DNA from: an uncultured Paracoccaceae bacterium | Lineage (GTDB): Bacteria; Pseudomonadota; Alphaproteobacteria; Rhodobacterales; Rhodobacteraceae | Direction: 5' to 3' | Assembly: GCA_938002605.1 (NCBI GenBank) | Contig: CALLAF010000049.1 | Location: 1 to 34,175, forward strand | Length of the DNA: 34,175 nt | In this document: positions 25,713-34,175 of the stretch, piece by piece | Layout of the letters: each line of letters opens with the position of its first letter | How positions within the stretch are numbered: position 1 is the stretch's first letter | Position numbers and translations under genes: made by a program | Notes under the pieces: model-generated | What the model was told of the DNA's origin: nothing | The model's input: only the letters and a program-made list of their open reading frames with translations | Database searches by the model: none

Positions 25713-26801
25713 ATGACGCTTAAGATGGAGGGGGTGTCAAAATCGGTTGATGGGAAAACACATATTTTCCCTACGGATTTGACGCTGCAAAAAGGGACGA
25801 TGAACGTGCTGCTTGGGCCAACATCGGCGGGGAAAACCTCGCTTATGCGGCTGATGGCAGGGCTGGATGTGCCCAACACTGGCAAGATTTTCTGGGAGGG
25901 CAAAGACGTCACCGGCATGCGGGTCCAGGACCGCAAAGTCGCGATGGTGTACCAGCAATTCATCAACTACCCGTCGATGACCGTCTATGACAATATTGCA
26001 TCCCCAATGCGCCTGCTTAAGCAATCCCCCAAAGAGGTAGACGCCGCTGTGCGAGAAGCCGCTGATCTGATGCAATTGACCCCAATGCTGGATCGCAAGC
26101 CGCTGGAATTGTCAGGCGGGCAACAGCAGCGCTGCGCCTTGGCACGTGCGTTGGTCAAGAAAGCCGGGTTGGTTTTGCTAGATGAACCGCTGGCGAACCT
26201 TGATTACAAGCTGCGCGAAGAACTCCGCGCTGAAATCCCCCGCATCTTTGAAGAATCTGGCGCGATTTTTGTCTATGCGACAACCGAACCCGAAGAGGCG
26301 CTTTTGCTGGGCGGCAACACCGCCACGCTTTGGGAGGGCCGGATCACCCAGTTCGACCGCACGCCTTTGGTTTATCGCCGCCCTGTTGATGCGAGCACCG
26401 CGCGGGTGTTTTCTGATCCGCCGATGAACTTTCTTACGGTCACAAAATCCGGCAATCAAATTTCATTCGGTAGCGGCCATAGCGCCCCCGCCCCAAAGCA
26501 TTTTTCCGGATTAGCAGATGGGCTGTATACGGCTGGATTTCGGCCCAATCATTTAGGTCTTGAGCCACAAAATCCGCAATCAATAGAATTTGAAACGCAT
26601 TTGACCGTAACAGAGATCACCGGTTCTGAAACCTTCATCCACCTTGATCACCACGGCGAACGTTGGGTGGGTTTGGTGCATGGGGTGCGTGACCTGCCGA
26701 TTGGCGCGTCCATAAAGACTTTTCTTGATCCTGCTCATGCCTATGTCTTTGCCCCTGATGGCGTCTTACTGTCAGCCGCCCCTTATGCGGAGGCGGCGTA
26801 A
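25713..26801 (+). CDS. glpS: glycerol ABC importer ATPase GlpS
   Basis: A 362-residue ABC ATPase, one of the two non-identical ATPases of the GlpVSTPQ importer known from Rhizobium for glycerol uptake. Walker A is GPTSAGKTS at 35-43, signature LSGGQQQRCALARAL near 130, Walker B LVLLDEPLANLD. A C-terminal MalK-like OB regulatory domain spans about 235-350. GGGGGGAGA precedes the ATG. It is followed directly by glpT with no spacer, implying coupling. Confidence 0.93.
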   Translation: MTLKMEGVSKSVDGKTHIFPTDLTLQKGTMNVLLGPTSAGKTSLMRLMAGLDVPNTGKIFWEGKDVTGMRVQDRKVAMVYQQFINYPSMTVYDNIASPMRLLKQSPKEVDAAVREAADLMQLTPMLDRKPLELSGGQQQRCALARALVKKAGLVLLDEPLANLDYKLREELRAEIPRIFEESGAIFVYATTEPEEALLLGGNTATLWEGRITQFDRTPLVYRRPVDASTARVFSDPPMNFLTVTKSGNQISFGSGHSAPAPKHFSGLADGLYTAGFRPNHLGLEPQNPQSIEFETHLTVTEITGSETFIHLDHHGERWVGLVHGVRDLPIGASIKTFLDPAHAYVFAPDGVLLSAAPYAEAA

Positions 26802-27884
26802 ATGGCCAAAATTACCCTTGATAACCTTGCGCATTCTTATCTGCCCAACCCGAACGGCGAAGCCGATTATGCACTGAAAGAATTGAACCACGACTGGGCC
26901 GACGGCGAAGCTTATGCGCTGCTTGGGTCATCGGGCTGTGGGAAATCCACCCTGCTCAACATCATTTCAGGCCTGCTGCACCCCAGCCAAGGGCGCATTC
27001 TGTTTGACGGCAACGACGTGACGCATGCCCCAACTGCCGCGCGCAACATCGCGCAAGTGTTTCAGTTCCCTGTGGTCTACGACACCATGACGGTGCGCGA
27101 TAACCTTGCGTTTCCGCTGCGCAATCGCGGTGCGGACCCAACCTATATCGCGCAACGCGTGAACCAAATCGCAGCAATGATCGGGATGGAAGACAGGCTA
27201 AGCCAAAAAGCACGCGGGTTGACGGCGGATGCAAAGCAGAAAATTTCGCTCGGACGCGGGATGGTCCGTGAAGACGTAAACGCGCTGTTGTTTGATGAGC
27301 CGCTCACTGTGATCGACCCCCATATGAAATGGGAATTGCGCACGCAGCTCAAGGCGTTGCACCATGAATTTGGGCACACCATGATCTATGTGACTCATGA
27401 CCAAACCGAAGCACTGACTTTCGCAGATAAAGTGGTCGTCATGTATGATGGACGTGTCGTGCAGATCGGCACGCCACAAGAATTATTCGAACGGCCAGCC
27501 CATACGTTTGTCGGCTATTTCATCGGATCACCGGGTATGAACCTGTTTGATGCCACGATTGATGGGGCGACGGCCATAATCGCAAATACCCCTGTTGAAC
27601 TGGGTGCAGGCTACGCATCCGCGGGCCGTTTGCAAATTGGCGTGCGCCCTGAATTTATTCAGCTTTCATCCGACGGCACAGGCATCCCTGCACAGATTGT
27701 TCGGGTCGAAGACGTGGGCCGCCATAAAATCGTGCGGCTAGACGTGAACGGCCAAAAAATCGCAGCCATCGCAAATGAAGGCACAAGCATTCCTGCAGAC
27801 GCAAACCACATCACCTTTGATCCCAAAGGGATCAACGTCTACGCCAATGATTGGCGCGTCGCACCTGCCGGGGAGGCCGCGTAA
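26802..27884 (+). CDS. glpT: glycerol ABC importer ATPase GlpT
   Basis: Second ATPase of the importer, 360 residues (this is the ABC GlpT of the GlpVSTPQ system, unrelated to the MFS transporter of the same name). Walker A is GSSGCGKST near 45-53 and Walker B ALLFDEPLTVID. The signature segment is degenerate, LTADAKQKISLGRG instead of LSGGQ, which appears characteristic of this subunit, so one of the two ATP sites in the GlpS-GlpT pair is probably non-canonical. A TOBE/OB domain ends the protein. Its stop overlaps the glpP start as TAATG. Confidence 0.92.
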   Translation: MAKITLDNLAHSYLPNPNGEADYALKELNHDWADGEAYALLGSSGCGKSTLLNIISGLLHPSQGRILFDGNDVTHAPTAARNIAQVFQFPVVYDTMTVRDNLAFPLRNRGADPTYIAQRVNQIAAMIGMEDRLSQKARGLTADAKQKISLGRGMVREDVNALLFDEPLTVIDPHMKWELRTQLKALHHEFGHTMIYVTHDQTEALTFADKVVVMYDGRVVQIGTPQELFERPAHTFVGYFIGSPGMNLFDATIDGATAIIANTPVELGAGYASAGRLQIGVRPEFIQLSSDGTGIPAQIVRVEDVGRHKIVRLDVNGQKIAAIANEGTSIPADANHITFDPKGINVYANDWRVAPAGEAA

Positions 27885-28756
27885 TGAACAAGACTGTCAA
27901 TCAAAAAGCATGGTTTCTGGTGCTGCCGGTCCTGGTGCTCGTCGCGTTTTTTGCAGTGATCCCGCTGATGACCGTGGTGAATTATTCGGTGCAAGACACA
28001 TTTGGCAACAACCAGTTCTTCTGGGCAGGTCTGGAATGGTTCCGCGAGATGCTCGCATCTGAACGGATGTAGAACGCGCTGTCACGGCAATTAGCCTTTT
28101 CGGTGATCATTCTCGCGATTGAAATTCCGCTGGGCATCTACATCGCTCTCAACATGCCCAAAAAGGGATTCTGGGCCAGTTTGTGTTTGGTGTTGATGTC
28201 TTTGCCTCTGTTAATCCCTTGGAACGTCGTGGGAACAATTTGGCAAATTTTCGGGCGCGTGGATATCGGGCTTTTGGGCTATACGCTTGATAAAATCGGG
28301 GTGTCATACAACTACACCCAAGATTTCTTTGCCGCTTGGATCACTTTGATTGTGATGGATGTCTGGCATTGGACATCACTGGTTGCGCTTTTGGCCTATG
28401 CAGGGCTGCAATCGATCCCAGATGCATACTATCAGGCGGCCAAGATCGACCAAGCATCACGCTGGAACGTGTTCCGCTATATTGAGCTGCCAAAGATGAC
28501 GGGCGTATTGATGATCGCCATCCTGCTGCGGTTCATGGATAGCTTTATGATCTATACAGAACCGTTTGTTGTCACCGGCGGTGGCCCCGGCAACGCCACG
28601 ACATTCTTGTCAATTGACCTAGTTAAAATGGCGATGGGCCAGTTTGACCTTGGACCTGCGGCGGCATTCTCGATCATGTATTTCCTTGTGATCCTGCTGA
28701 TTTCTTGGGTGTTTTACACCGTGATGACGAACCTCGACAAACGGGATGGTGTATGA
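27884..28756 (+). pseudogene. glpP: glycerol ABC importer permease GlpP, interrupted by an in-frame amber codon
   Basis: The intact frame would encode about 290 residues of a MalF-like permease, with the first membrane segment at about 10-31 and the ABC-contact loop near YQAAKIDQASRWNVFRYIELP. Codon 63 (28070-28072) is TAG. The frame resumes unchanged after it, with NALSRQLAFSVIILAIEIPLG, so no frameshift is involved. The normal residue was probably Trp (TGG) or Gln (CAG), each one base away. The first piece has 62 residues; the rest could begin at a GTG at 28103, giving 217 residues without the first membrane helix. Upstream and downstream genes look intact, suggesting a recent mutation, a suppressor background or a sequencing error. 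Confidence 0.88.
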
Positions 28757-29583
28757 TGAGCAAGGCAATGAAAACCACCAGCCGCCTCAACGGGTCAGCC
28801 ATTGTGATGGGGCTGTATCTGCTGTTCCTTTTGCTGCCGATTTATTGGCTGCTGAATATGAGCCTGAAAACGAACACCGAGATTTTGGGTGGGTTTTCGC
28901 TCTGGCCGCGTGATCTGACCTTTGCCAACTATGCAAAGATCCTGACCGACCCAAGCTGGTACATGGGCTACGTTAATTCAATGATCTATGTGGTCTTGAA
29001 CATGGTGATCAGCCTGACAGTGGCGCTGCCTGCTGCCTACGCATTTTCGCGCTATTCCTTCATGGGCGACAAGCATTTGTTCTTCTGGCTGCTAACTAAC
29101 CGGATGGCGCCACCTGCAGTGTTCGCGCTGCCATTCTTTCAGCTGTATAGTTCGGTCGGCCTATTCGATACACATATCGCGGTCGCATTGGCGCATTGTT
29201 TGTTCAACGTCCCGCTTGCGGTTTGGATTCTCGAAGGGTTCATGCGTGGCGTGCCCAAGGAAATTGACGAGACCGCCTATATCGACGGCTATAGCTTTGG
29301 ACGCTTCTTCACCCGTATCTTTATGCCGCTGATCGCCAGTGGGATCGGGGTCGCCGCGTTCTTTTGCTTTATGTTCTCTTGGGTCGAACTGCTGCTAAGC
29401 CGCACGCTGACCTCCGTTGATGCAAAGCCAATCGCGGCCACCATGACCCGCACGGTTTCCGCCTCGGGGATGGATTGGGGTGTCTTGGCGGCTGCTGGCG
29501 TTCTGACGATCTTGCCCGGTGCGCTCGTGATTTATTTTGTCCGCAACTACATCGCCAAGGGCTTTGCCCTGGGCCGTGTGTAA
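28753..29583 (+). CDS. glpQ: glycerol ABC importer permease GlpQ
   Basis: MalG-like permease of 276 residues with six membrane segments and the EAA-type loop KEIDETAYIDGYSFGRFFTRIFMPL near 160-185. It pairs with GlpP to form the channel. The start overlaps the glpP stop (ATGA at 28753-28756); a second ATG follows at once. It is intact, although its partner GlpP carries a stop codon. The overlap means its translation may normally depend on ribosomes finishing glpP, so the amber mutation could also lower GlpQ. Confidence 0.92.
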   Translation: MMSKAMKTTSRLNGSAIVMGLYLLFLLLPIYWLLNMSLKTNTEILGGFSLWPRDLTFANYAKILTDPSWYMGYVNSMIYVVLNMVISLTVALPAAYAFSRYSFMGDKHLFFWLLTNRMAPPAVFALPFFQLYSSVGLFDTHIAVALAHCLFNVPLAVWILEGFMRGVPKEIDETAYIDGYSFGRFFTRIFMPLIASGIGVAAFFCFMFSWVELLLSRTLTSVDAKPIAATMTRTVSASGMDWGVLAAAGVLTILPGALVIYFVRNYIAKGFALGRV

Positions 29584-29598
29584 CGAAAGGGTTCGCAG

Positions 29599-29871
29599 AT
29601 GGCTTGGATGGCTTGGACAACACCGACAGCTATTTTCTTTATCGTGATCGCGTCGCTGCTTGTGACCTTTACACTGCTTGCAATCAAATTCCCCGAAACG
29701 CCCCGCACCGGTGTTTTGGGGATCGAAACAACGCGCGGTGATCGTTTGTTCATCACGCTGTTGGGATCGGCCTTTATCAATTTGATTTGGCTTGGTCTTG
29801 AAACAGGCCCTCAGCCCTATGCGCTGTTGGTCTGCCTGATCTACGCCAGCGCCGTTTTTCGTTGGGTATGA
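29599..29871 (+). CDS. DUF2160 small membrane protein of the glycerol importer operon
   Basis: A 90-residue protein with about three membrane segments (roughly 8-28, 50-66 and 72-88). It matches the DUF2160 proteins found between glpQ and glpV in alphaproteobacterial importer operons. Function is not known; constant position in these operons suggests it aids assembly or activity of the importer. It begins 15 bases after glpQ. Confidence 0.85.
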   Translation: MAWMAWTTPTAIFFIVIASLLVTFTLLAIKFPETPRTGVLGIETTRGDRLFITLLGSAFINLIWLGLETGPQPYALLVCLIYASAVFRWV

Positions 29872-29949
29872 TCCGCAAAACATGCTGTGCGGCAAGGTAC
29901 ATTGCCGCATGGTCTTCACCAAAGTTCAATTCTCGGGAGGAGATACGAT

Positions 29950-31671
29950 ATGAACTTACCACTTAAATCAACGACCGCGATGGCACTGACATTCGCAGTG
30001 CTGGGCAATATGGCCCACGCCGATATGGCCGCCGCGATCAATTTTCTAGACAACACAATTGAACGGTCATCCATTGATCGCGCGTCACAAGAAGCCGAAA
30101 TGCAATGGTTTGTGGATGCATCTGCACCTTACGCTGGCATGGATATTCGCGTTGTATCGGAAACCATCGCGACCCATGGGTACGAGGCCAACGTCCTGGC
30201 CCCAGCCTTTACCGCAATCACAGGTATCCAGATCACCCATGATCTGATCGGCGAAGGCGATGTTGTCGAAAAACTGCAGACGCAAATGCAATCCGGCCAA
30301 AACATCTATGACGCCTATGTAAACGACAGTGACCTGATCGGCACCCATTGGCGCTATCAGCAAGCGCGCAACCTGACCGACTGGATGGCCGGCGACGGTG
30401 CTGCGGTGACAAGCCCCACGCTGAATCTTGATGATTTCATCGGCCTCGACTTTACCACCGGCCCGGATGGCAAACTTTATCAGATGCCAACACAGCAGTT
30501 CGCGAACCTTTATTGGTTCCGCTACGACATGTTCACTGACGAAAAGAACATGGCTGATTTCGCAGCTGAATACGGCTATGATCTGGGCGTCCCTGTAAAC
30601 TGGTCTGCGTATGAGGATATCGCAGCCTTCTTTACCAACCGTGACCTCAGCCACATGGGCATCGACACCGAAGTCTATGGCCACATGGATTACGGCAAAA
30701 AAGACCCGTCGCTAGGCTGGCGCTTTACCGATGCGTGGATGTCCATGGCTGGCATGGGCGACAAGGGGGAACCAAACGGCCTGCCCGTCGATGAATGGGG
30801 CGTGCGCGTCAATGAAAACAGCCAACCTGTCGGGTCTTGTGTGGCGCGCGGAGGTGCAACCAATTCGCCCGCTGCGGTCTATGCGATTGAAAGCTACGTG
30901 GATTGGCTCACAAACTATGCCCCGCCTGCCGCCGCTGGGATGACGTTCTCTGAATCTGGGCCTGTGCCGTCTCAAGGTGGGATCGCGCAGCAAATGTTCT
31001 GGTACACAGCATTCACCGCCGACATGGTTGGCGAAGGTGCAGCAGCTGTGCTTGATGAAGACGGCATGCCGCTTTGGCGCATGGCCCCAAGCCCGCACGG
31101 CGCATATTGGGAAGACGGCATGAAAGTCGGCTATCAGGATGCAGGGTCTTGGACATTGATGGAATCGACACCGCTGGATCGCGCACAGGCCGCGTGGCTT
31201 TATGCGCAATTCGTCACATCGATGACCGTGGATGTTGAAAAATCCCACGCGGGCCTGACGTTTATCCGCGAATCCACAATCGACCATGAAAGCTTTACTG
31301 AGCGCGCGCCGCGTTTGGGTGGGTTGATCGAATTCTACCGCTCACCAGCACGGGTCCAATGGTCACCAACAGGCACCAACATCCCCGACTATCCAAAGCT
31401 GGCACAGCTTTGGTGGCAAAACATCGGCGATGCATCTTCGGGTGCAAAATCTGCGCAAGACGCGTTGGATAGCCTTTGTTCAGAACAAGAACGCGTGTTG
31501 GAACGGCTTGAGCGCGCAGGCGTCCAAGGCGATCTGGGGCCTGTCATGAACGAGGAAATGGACGCGGATTACTGGCTCAGCCAGCCCGGTTCGCCCAAGG
31601 CTGCATTGGACACCACAGATGAAGAGCCGATCACGGTGTCTTATGATGAGCTGATCCAATCTTGGCAGTAA
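29950..31671 (+). CDS. glpV: glycerol ABC importer substrate-binding protein GlpV
   Basis: Periplasmic binding protein of 573 residues, longer than most ABC binding proteins but usual for GlpV. The signal peptide covers residues 1-24 (KSTTAMALTFAVLGNMAHA, cleavage near AHA-DM). The mature protein has the extracellular solute-binding fold of group 1. The start is ATG 29950, preceded by GGGAGGAGA; an open frame back to 29887 lacks a signal peptide. It is followed by hairpins before glpK, consistent with higher expression of the binding protein. Confidence 0.92.
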   Translation: MNLPLKSTTAMALTFAVLGNMAHADMAAAINFLDNTIERSSIDRASQEAEMQWFVDASAPYAGMDIRVVSETIATHGYEANVLAPAFTAITGIQITHDLIGEGDVVEKLQTQMQSGQNIYDAYVNDSDLIGTHWRYQQARNLTDWMAGDGAAVTSPTLNLDDFIGLDFTTGPDGKLYQMPTQQFANLYWFRYDMFTDEKNMADFAAEYGYDLGVPVNWSAYEDIAAFFTNRDLSHMGIDTEVYGHMDYGKKDPSLGWRFTDAWMSMAGMGDKGEPNGLPVDEWGVRVNENSQPVGSCVARGGATNSPAAVYAIESYVDWLTNYAPPAAAGMTFSESGPVPSQGGIAQQMFWYTAFTADMVGEGAAAVLDEDGMPLWRMAPSPHGAYWEDGMKVGYQDAGSWTLMESTPLDRAQAAWLYAQFVTSMTVDVEKSHAGLTFIRESTIDHESFTERAPRLGGLIEFYRSPARVQWSPTGTNIPDYPKLAQLWWQNIGDASSGAKSAQDALDSLCSEQERVLERLERAGVQGDLGPVMNEEMDADYWLSQPGSPKAALDTTDEEPITVSYDELIQSWQ

Positions 31672-31683
31672 ACGGAACCCTTT

Positions 31684-31710
31684 GTCATGGGCGGCCTCCC
31701 TGCCCATGAC
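31684..31710 (+). repeat. perfect hairpin after glpV
   Basis: GTCATGGGC and GCCCATGAC form a perfect 9-bp stem with a 9-base loop, 13 bases after the glpV stop. It lies just before a second hairpin with a T run, so may protect the glpV message end. Confidence 0.6.
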
Positions 31711-31717
31711 CTCCACG

Positions 31718-31750
31718 GCGCGGCGGCGGTTTTACGGCCGTCGCGCTTTT
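31718..31750 (+). terminator. terminator or attenuator between glpV and glpK
   Basis: GCGCGGCGGC (31718-31727) pairs with GCCGTCGCGC (31737-31746) with one G-U pair, and TTTT follows at 31747-31750. It should end or attenuate the importer transcript ahead of glpK, whose ATG is 33 bases on, so glpK expression probably depends on read-through. Confidence 0.75.
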
Positions 31751-31782
31751 CTATTTCACACGAATCCGGATAAGATCGTGAC

Positions 31783-33276
31783 ATGACACATATCCTTGCA
31801 ATTGATCAGGGCACCACATCATCACGCACGATCGTTTTTGATCGCGACATGAAAATTGTGGCCTCAGCCCAAGAAGAATTTGAACAGCATTTTCCGCAAT
31901 CAGGCTGGGTCGAACATGCCGCTGATGACCTTTGGTCGACTGTCGCAGGCACAGCACGATCCGCGATTGAACGGGCGGGGCTGGGCCCTGACGACATCGC
32001 GGCCATCGGGATCACCAATCAACGCGAGACCACTGTGGTCTGGAACAAGCACACAGGCCAAGCGATCCACAACGCAATCGTCTGGCAAGACCGCCGCACC
32101 GCTGCATATTGCCGTGAGCTTGGCGATGCCGGCCACACTGATATGATCACAGCCCGTACCGGTCTTTTATTGGACCCGTATTTTTCGGCGACCAAGCTTA
32201 AATGGATATTAGACAACACCCCCGGCGCGCGTGAAAGCGCGGCAAAGGGTGATCTTCTGTTTGGGACTGTCGACAGTTACCTGATTTGGAAAATGACCGA
32301 TGGCGCGTCGCATGTGACCGACGCAACCAACGCTGCCCGGACCATGCTGTATGACATCCACAAAGGCCGTTGGAGCACTACAATCTGCGCGCTGCTCGAC
32401 ATTCCGATGAACATGCTTCCCGAGGTCAAGGACTGCGCGGCAGATTTCGGTACCACCCGCCCCGACCTTTTTGGGCGCGCTGTCCCGATCACCGGGGTGG
32501 CGGGCGATCAGCAGGCCGCGACCGTTGGACAGGCGTGTTTCGAACCGGGTATGCTAAAATCCACCTATGGCACGGGCTGCTTTGCGCTGCTCAATACCGG
32601 CGATACTCCTGTGACCTCGCGGAATCGCCTGCTGACAACCATCGCCTATCAGCTTGAGGGCAAACCGACCTATGCGCTTGAAGGGTCAATTTTTGTCGCA
32701 GGTGCTGTGGTGCAATGGCTGCGTGACGGGCTGAAAATCATCCGCGATGCGGCAGAAACCCAACCGCTCGCGCAGACCGCTGATGATACCCAAGACGTGA
32801 TCCTTGTGCCTGCTTTCACCGGTCTTGGTGCGCCCTATTGGGATCCTGAATGTCGGGGCGCGATTTACGGGCTGACACGCAACACCGGGCCCGCAGAGCT
32901 GGCGCGCGCAGCACTTGAAAGCGTCGGTTTTCAGACCCGCGATCTGATCGAGGCCATGCACGCAGATTGGCAAGGCGAAGGGGTGCAACCTACCCTGCGC
33001 GTTGATGGCGGGATGAGTGCATCTGACTGGGCCATGCAGTTCTTAGCAGATATCATCGGCGCACCCGTTGATCGCCCCGAAGTATTGGAAACCACAGCCC
33101 TCGGGGCTGCATGGCTGGCTGGGCAGCATGTGGGGCTATACCCGAACAAAGATGAATTTGCGCAACGCTGGCGGCGTGAACAGACGTTTTCTGCCGCAAT
33201 GGACGAAGACACGCGCGCGCGCAAATATAGTGGGTGGAAAAAGGCGGTCGCGGCCACGATGTCGGTCACTGCTTAG
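31783..33276 (+). CDS. glpK: glycerol kinase
   Basis: FGGY-family kinase of 497 residues that phosphorylates glycerol to glycerol-3-phosphate in the cytoplasm. Motifs include the phosphate loop [13 protein letters not shown] at 7-19, WQDRRT near 101, the FGGY signature segment [13 protein letters not shown] near 263-275, and [20 protein letters not shown] near 405. It acts before GlpD, so the operon runs from import to dihydroxyacetone phosphate. The ribosome binding site is weak (GGATAAGATC). No FruBP or IIA-Glc regulation can be judged from sequence. Confidence 0.95.
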   Translation: MTHILAIDQGTTSSRTIVFDRDMKIVASAQEEFEQHFPQSGWVEHAADDLWSTVAGTARSAIERAGLGPDDIAAIGITNQRETTVVWNKHTGQAIHNAIVWQDRRTAAYCRELGDAGHTDMITARTGLLLDPYFSATKLKWILDNTPGARESAAKGDLLFGTVDSYLIWKMTDGASHVTDATNAARTMLYDIHKGRWSTTICALLDIPMNMLPEVKDCAADFGTTRPDLFGRAVPITGVAGDQQAATVGQACFEPGMLKSTYGTGCFALLNTGDTPVTSRNRLLTTIAYQLEGKPTYALEGSIFVAGAVVQWLRDGLKIIRDAAETQPLAQTADDTQDVILVPAFTGLGAPYWDPECRGAIYGLTRNTGPAELARAALESVGFQTRDLIEAMHADWQGEGVQPTLRVDGGMSASDWAMQFLADIIGAPVDRPEVLETTALGAAWLAGQHVGLYPNKDEFAQRWRREQTFSAAMDEDTRARKYSGWKKAVAATMSVTA

Positions 33277-33453
33277 CAAAAGCTGGTATCAAGATGCGCG
33301 GTGCTGGTCGCCTATGCCCTATACATTCTGCTCTTCATTGCGCACTTCCACTGCTGTGAGTTCAGGATGCGTGCATTAAAATACACGTGACTGCCCATCG
33401 CGGCTTATTCACTGCCCCTCGGAAAATCCCATCCTGTTTCGATAGGGCCAAAA
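33277..33453. other. intergenic region after glpK
   Basis: A 177-bp stretch between glpK and the convergent unrecognised gene. No clear terminator stem with a T run, no promoter and no small gene were seen on either strand. Confidence 0.5.
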
Positions 33454-34047
33454 CTAGCGCACTATATCACAGTCTTGGTTGGCGATCGCATCATGTAGGT
33501 TGACCTGCGTGACTTCAGCCCCATCATACAAAACAAGTATTTCTGCCGGGTCACGAAAATTCGCCGAAACCGGCACAAACGCAGCCAAACCATTATTCAC
33601 GTCATCTTTGTAATACCTAAGCATATCGCGTTCTAAAATAGGTACCCGGAGCATTTCAGTGCCGATTATTTCATAGACCCTGTATGACTGATAACCTGTG
33701 AGCCAATGTGGTTTGGTGTAGCCACTATAAAACTGGCGACCTAGTTCCGCGCTTCGGCGAATATCTTGCACGTCATCAATGTCATATGGCGGATCATAGA
33801 GGTTCGGGCGTATCTCTCCACTTTCGCCGAAACTCCAAACCCCAGCGTCGTTCGAAACGTTGATCCATCCGTTCATGAACCAACCATATACATAAACGCG
33901 CCCACTGTCGGGATCATAAGGGCCCACGCCGAAAATGAAATCGCCTGTTGGCGACCACACCGCCTCCCCTTCAACGGTGCCAAAATGCAGCTTTAACATT
34001 CCTTCGCTCGGAATGCTTATTTGTGGTTCCAGACGGCTTTGTTGCAC
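33454..34047 (-). CDS. unrecognised protein, 5' end apparently cut by an IS
   Basis: The frame encodes about 197 residues from a GTG at 34047, but that codon and the next three lie inside the inverted repeat of the adjacent IS5-family element. The native gene therefore probably began further right and was truncated by the insertion. The next start, ATG 33999, has AAGGA touching it, which is too close. The sequence is rich in aromatic residues (VYVYGWFMNGWINVSND, SGYTKPHWLTGYQSYRVYEI) and acidic, without membrane segments or signal peptide in what remains. No family recognised. It is transcribed towards glpK and has lower GC content than its neighbours. Confidence 0.5.
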   Translation of the reverse strand: MQQSRLEPQISIPSEGMLKLHFGTVEGEAVWSPTGDFIFGVGPYDPDSGRVYVYGWFMNGWINVSNDAGVWSFGESGEIRPNLYDPPYDIDDVQDIRRSAELGRQFYSGYTKPHWLTGYQSYRVYEIIGTEMLRVPILERDMLRYYKDDVNNGLAAFVPVSANFRDPAEILVLYDGAEVTQVNLHDAIANQDCDIVR

Positions 34048-34175
34048 AAATGGAGCCTTGGGTTGAGTACCCCTTACCTCAGACGGATTTATGCTGCGGC
34101 GACGGTTTTCGGGATGCCCAGTGCGGTGAAGCCATTGAGAATGGCAGCGCGGATCTGGATCTCTGCGACCTGCGG
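34035..34175 (-). mobile_element. end of an IS5-family (IS903-like) insertion sequence
   Basis: The border is GGCTTTGTTGCACAAA at 34035-34050, matching the IS903-type terminal repeat that begins GGCTTTGTTG. About 40 bases inside it lies the stop of a minus-strand transposase that runs off the window. The insertion lies in or at the start of the neighbouring unrecognised gene. The other repeat and the target duplication are outside the window. Confidence 0.82.
34089..34175 (-). CDS. IS5-family transposase, C-terminal fragment
   Basis: The last 28 codons end in TAA at 34089-34091 and include VAEIQIRAAILNGFTALGIP, a C-terminal block typical of IS5/IS903-group DDE transposases. The rest lies to the right of the window. 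Position relative to the terminal repeat is normal for the family. Confidence 0.85.
   Translation of the reverse strand, partial: PQVAEIQIRAAILNGFTALGIPKTVAAA

Noticed and set aside
27884..28756. glpP as two separate functional genes or a frameshift
   Set aside because: The frame is the same on both sides of the TAG, so it is not a frameshift. The second piece would start after the first membrane helix at a GTG without a clear ribosome binding site, so two designed genes are unlikely.

Overview
The window is a roughly 34 kb chromosomal piece from an alphaproteobacterium, most likely a marine Rhodobacteraceae (Roseobacter group). This is judged from the ccoNOQP, universal stress protein and fnrL neighbourhood, the FnrL-type regulator with a C-X2-C-X7-C-X2-C cluster, the glpD-glpSTPQV-glpK operon, and protein similarity by eye. 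Both ends are cut insertion sequences (IS3-like on the left, IS5/IS903-like on the right), which suggests an IS-rich genome. No tRNA, rRNA or CRISPR array was seen.

Region 1 (1-7323) holds micro-oxic respiration and a retron. The minus-strand operon ccoN-ccoO-ccoQ-ccoP (cbb3 oxidase) ends in a strong terminator. It is divergent from a tandem-domain universal stress protein gene, and a near-perfect FNR box lies between them. fnrL sits nearby on the minus strand. Between usp and fnrL is a retron: a reverse transcriptase with all catalytic aspartates and retron-type motifs, preceded on its own strand by a msr-msd RNA gene. That RNA gene (6400-6560) has paired a1/a2 ends, two short msr hairpins and a msd hairpin of about 67 nt. 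The wobble pairs in it fold only as minus-strand RNA in msr and only as plus-strand cDNA in msd. No accessory effector gene accompanies it. This is the most notable element of the window.

Region 2 (7489-17333) is a divergent sugar-acid cluster best read as a complete non-phosphorylative L-fucose pathway. The minus strand carries a UxaA-family dehydratase, an SDR dehydrogenase, an RbsA/RbsC/RbsB-type ABC importer and an FAH-family hydrolase. The plus strand carries a GntR/FCD regulator, an aldo/keto reductase, the mutarotase FucU and an amidohydrolase lactonase. Two palindromes 21 bp apart between the divergent arms are candidate operators. Expected products are pyruvate and L-lactate.

Region 3 (17389-23066) has a YhaO/SbcD-like nuclease gene coupled to a YhaN/SbcC-like ATPase gene, then purU (formyltetrahydrofolate deformylase).

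Region 4 (23063-33276) is for glycerol or glycerol-3-phosphate: a DeoR-family repressor (glpR) divergent from glpD-glpS-glpT-glpP-glpQ-DUF2160-glpV-glpK, with GTTCG half-sites in the intergenic region. glpP has an in-frame amber codon at position 63, so the importer is probably broken in this strain, or this is a sequencing error. The right edge is an unrecognised gene whose 5' end appears cut by an IS5-family element.
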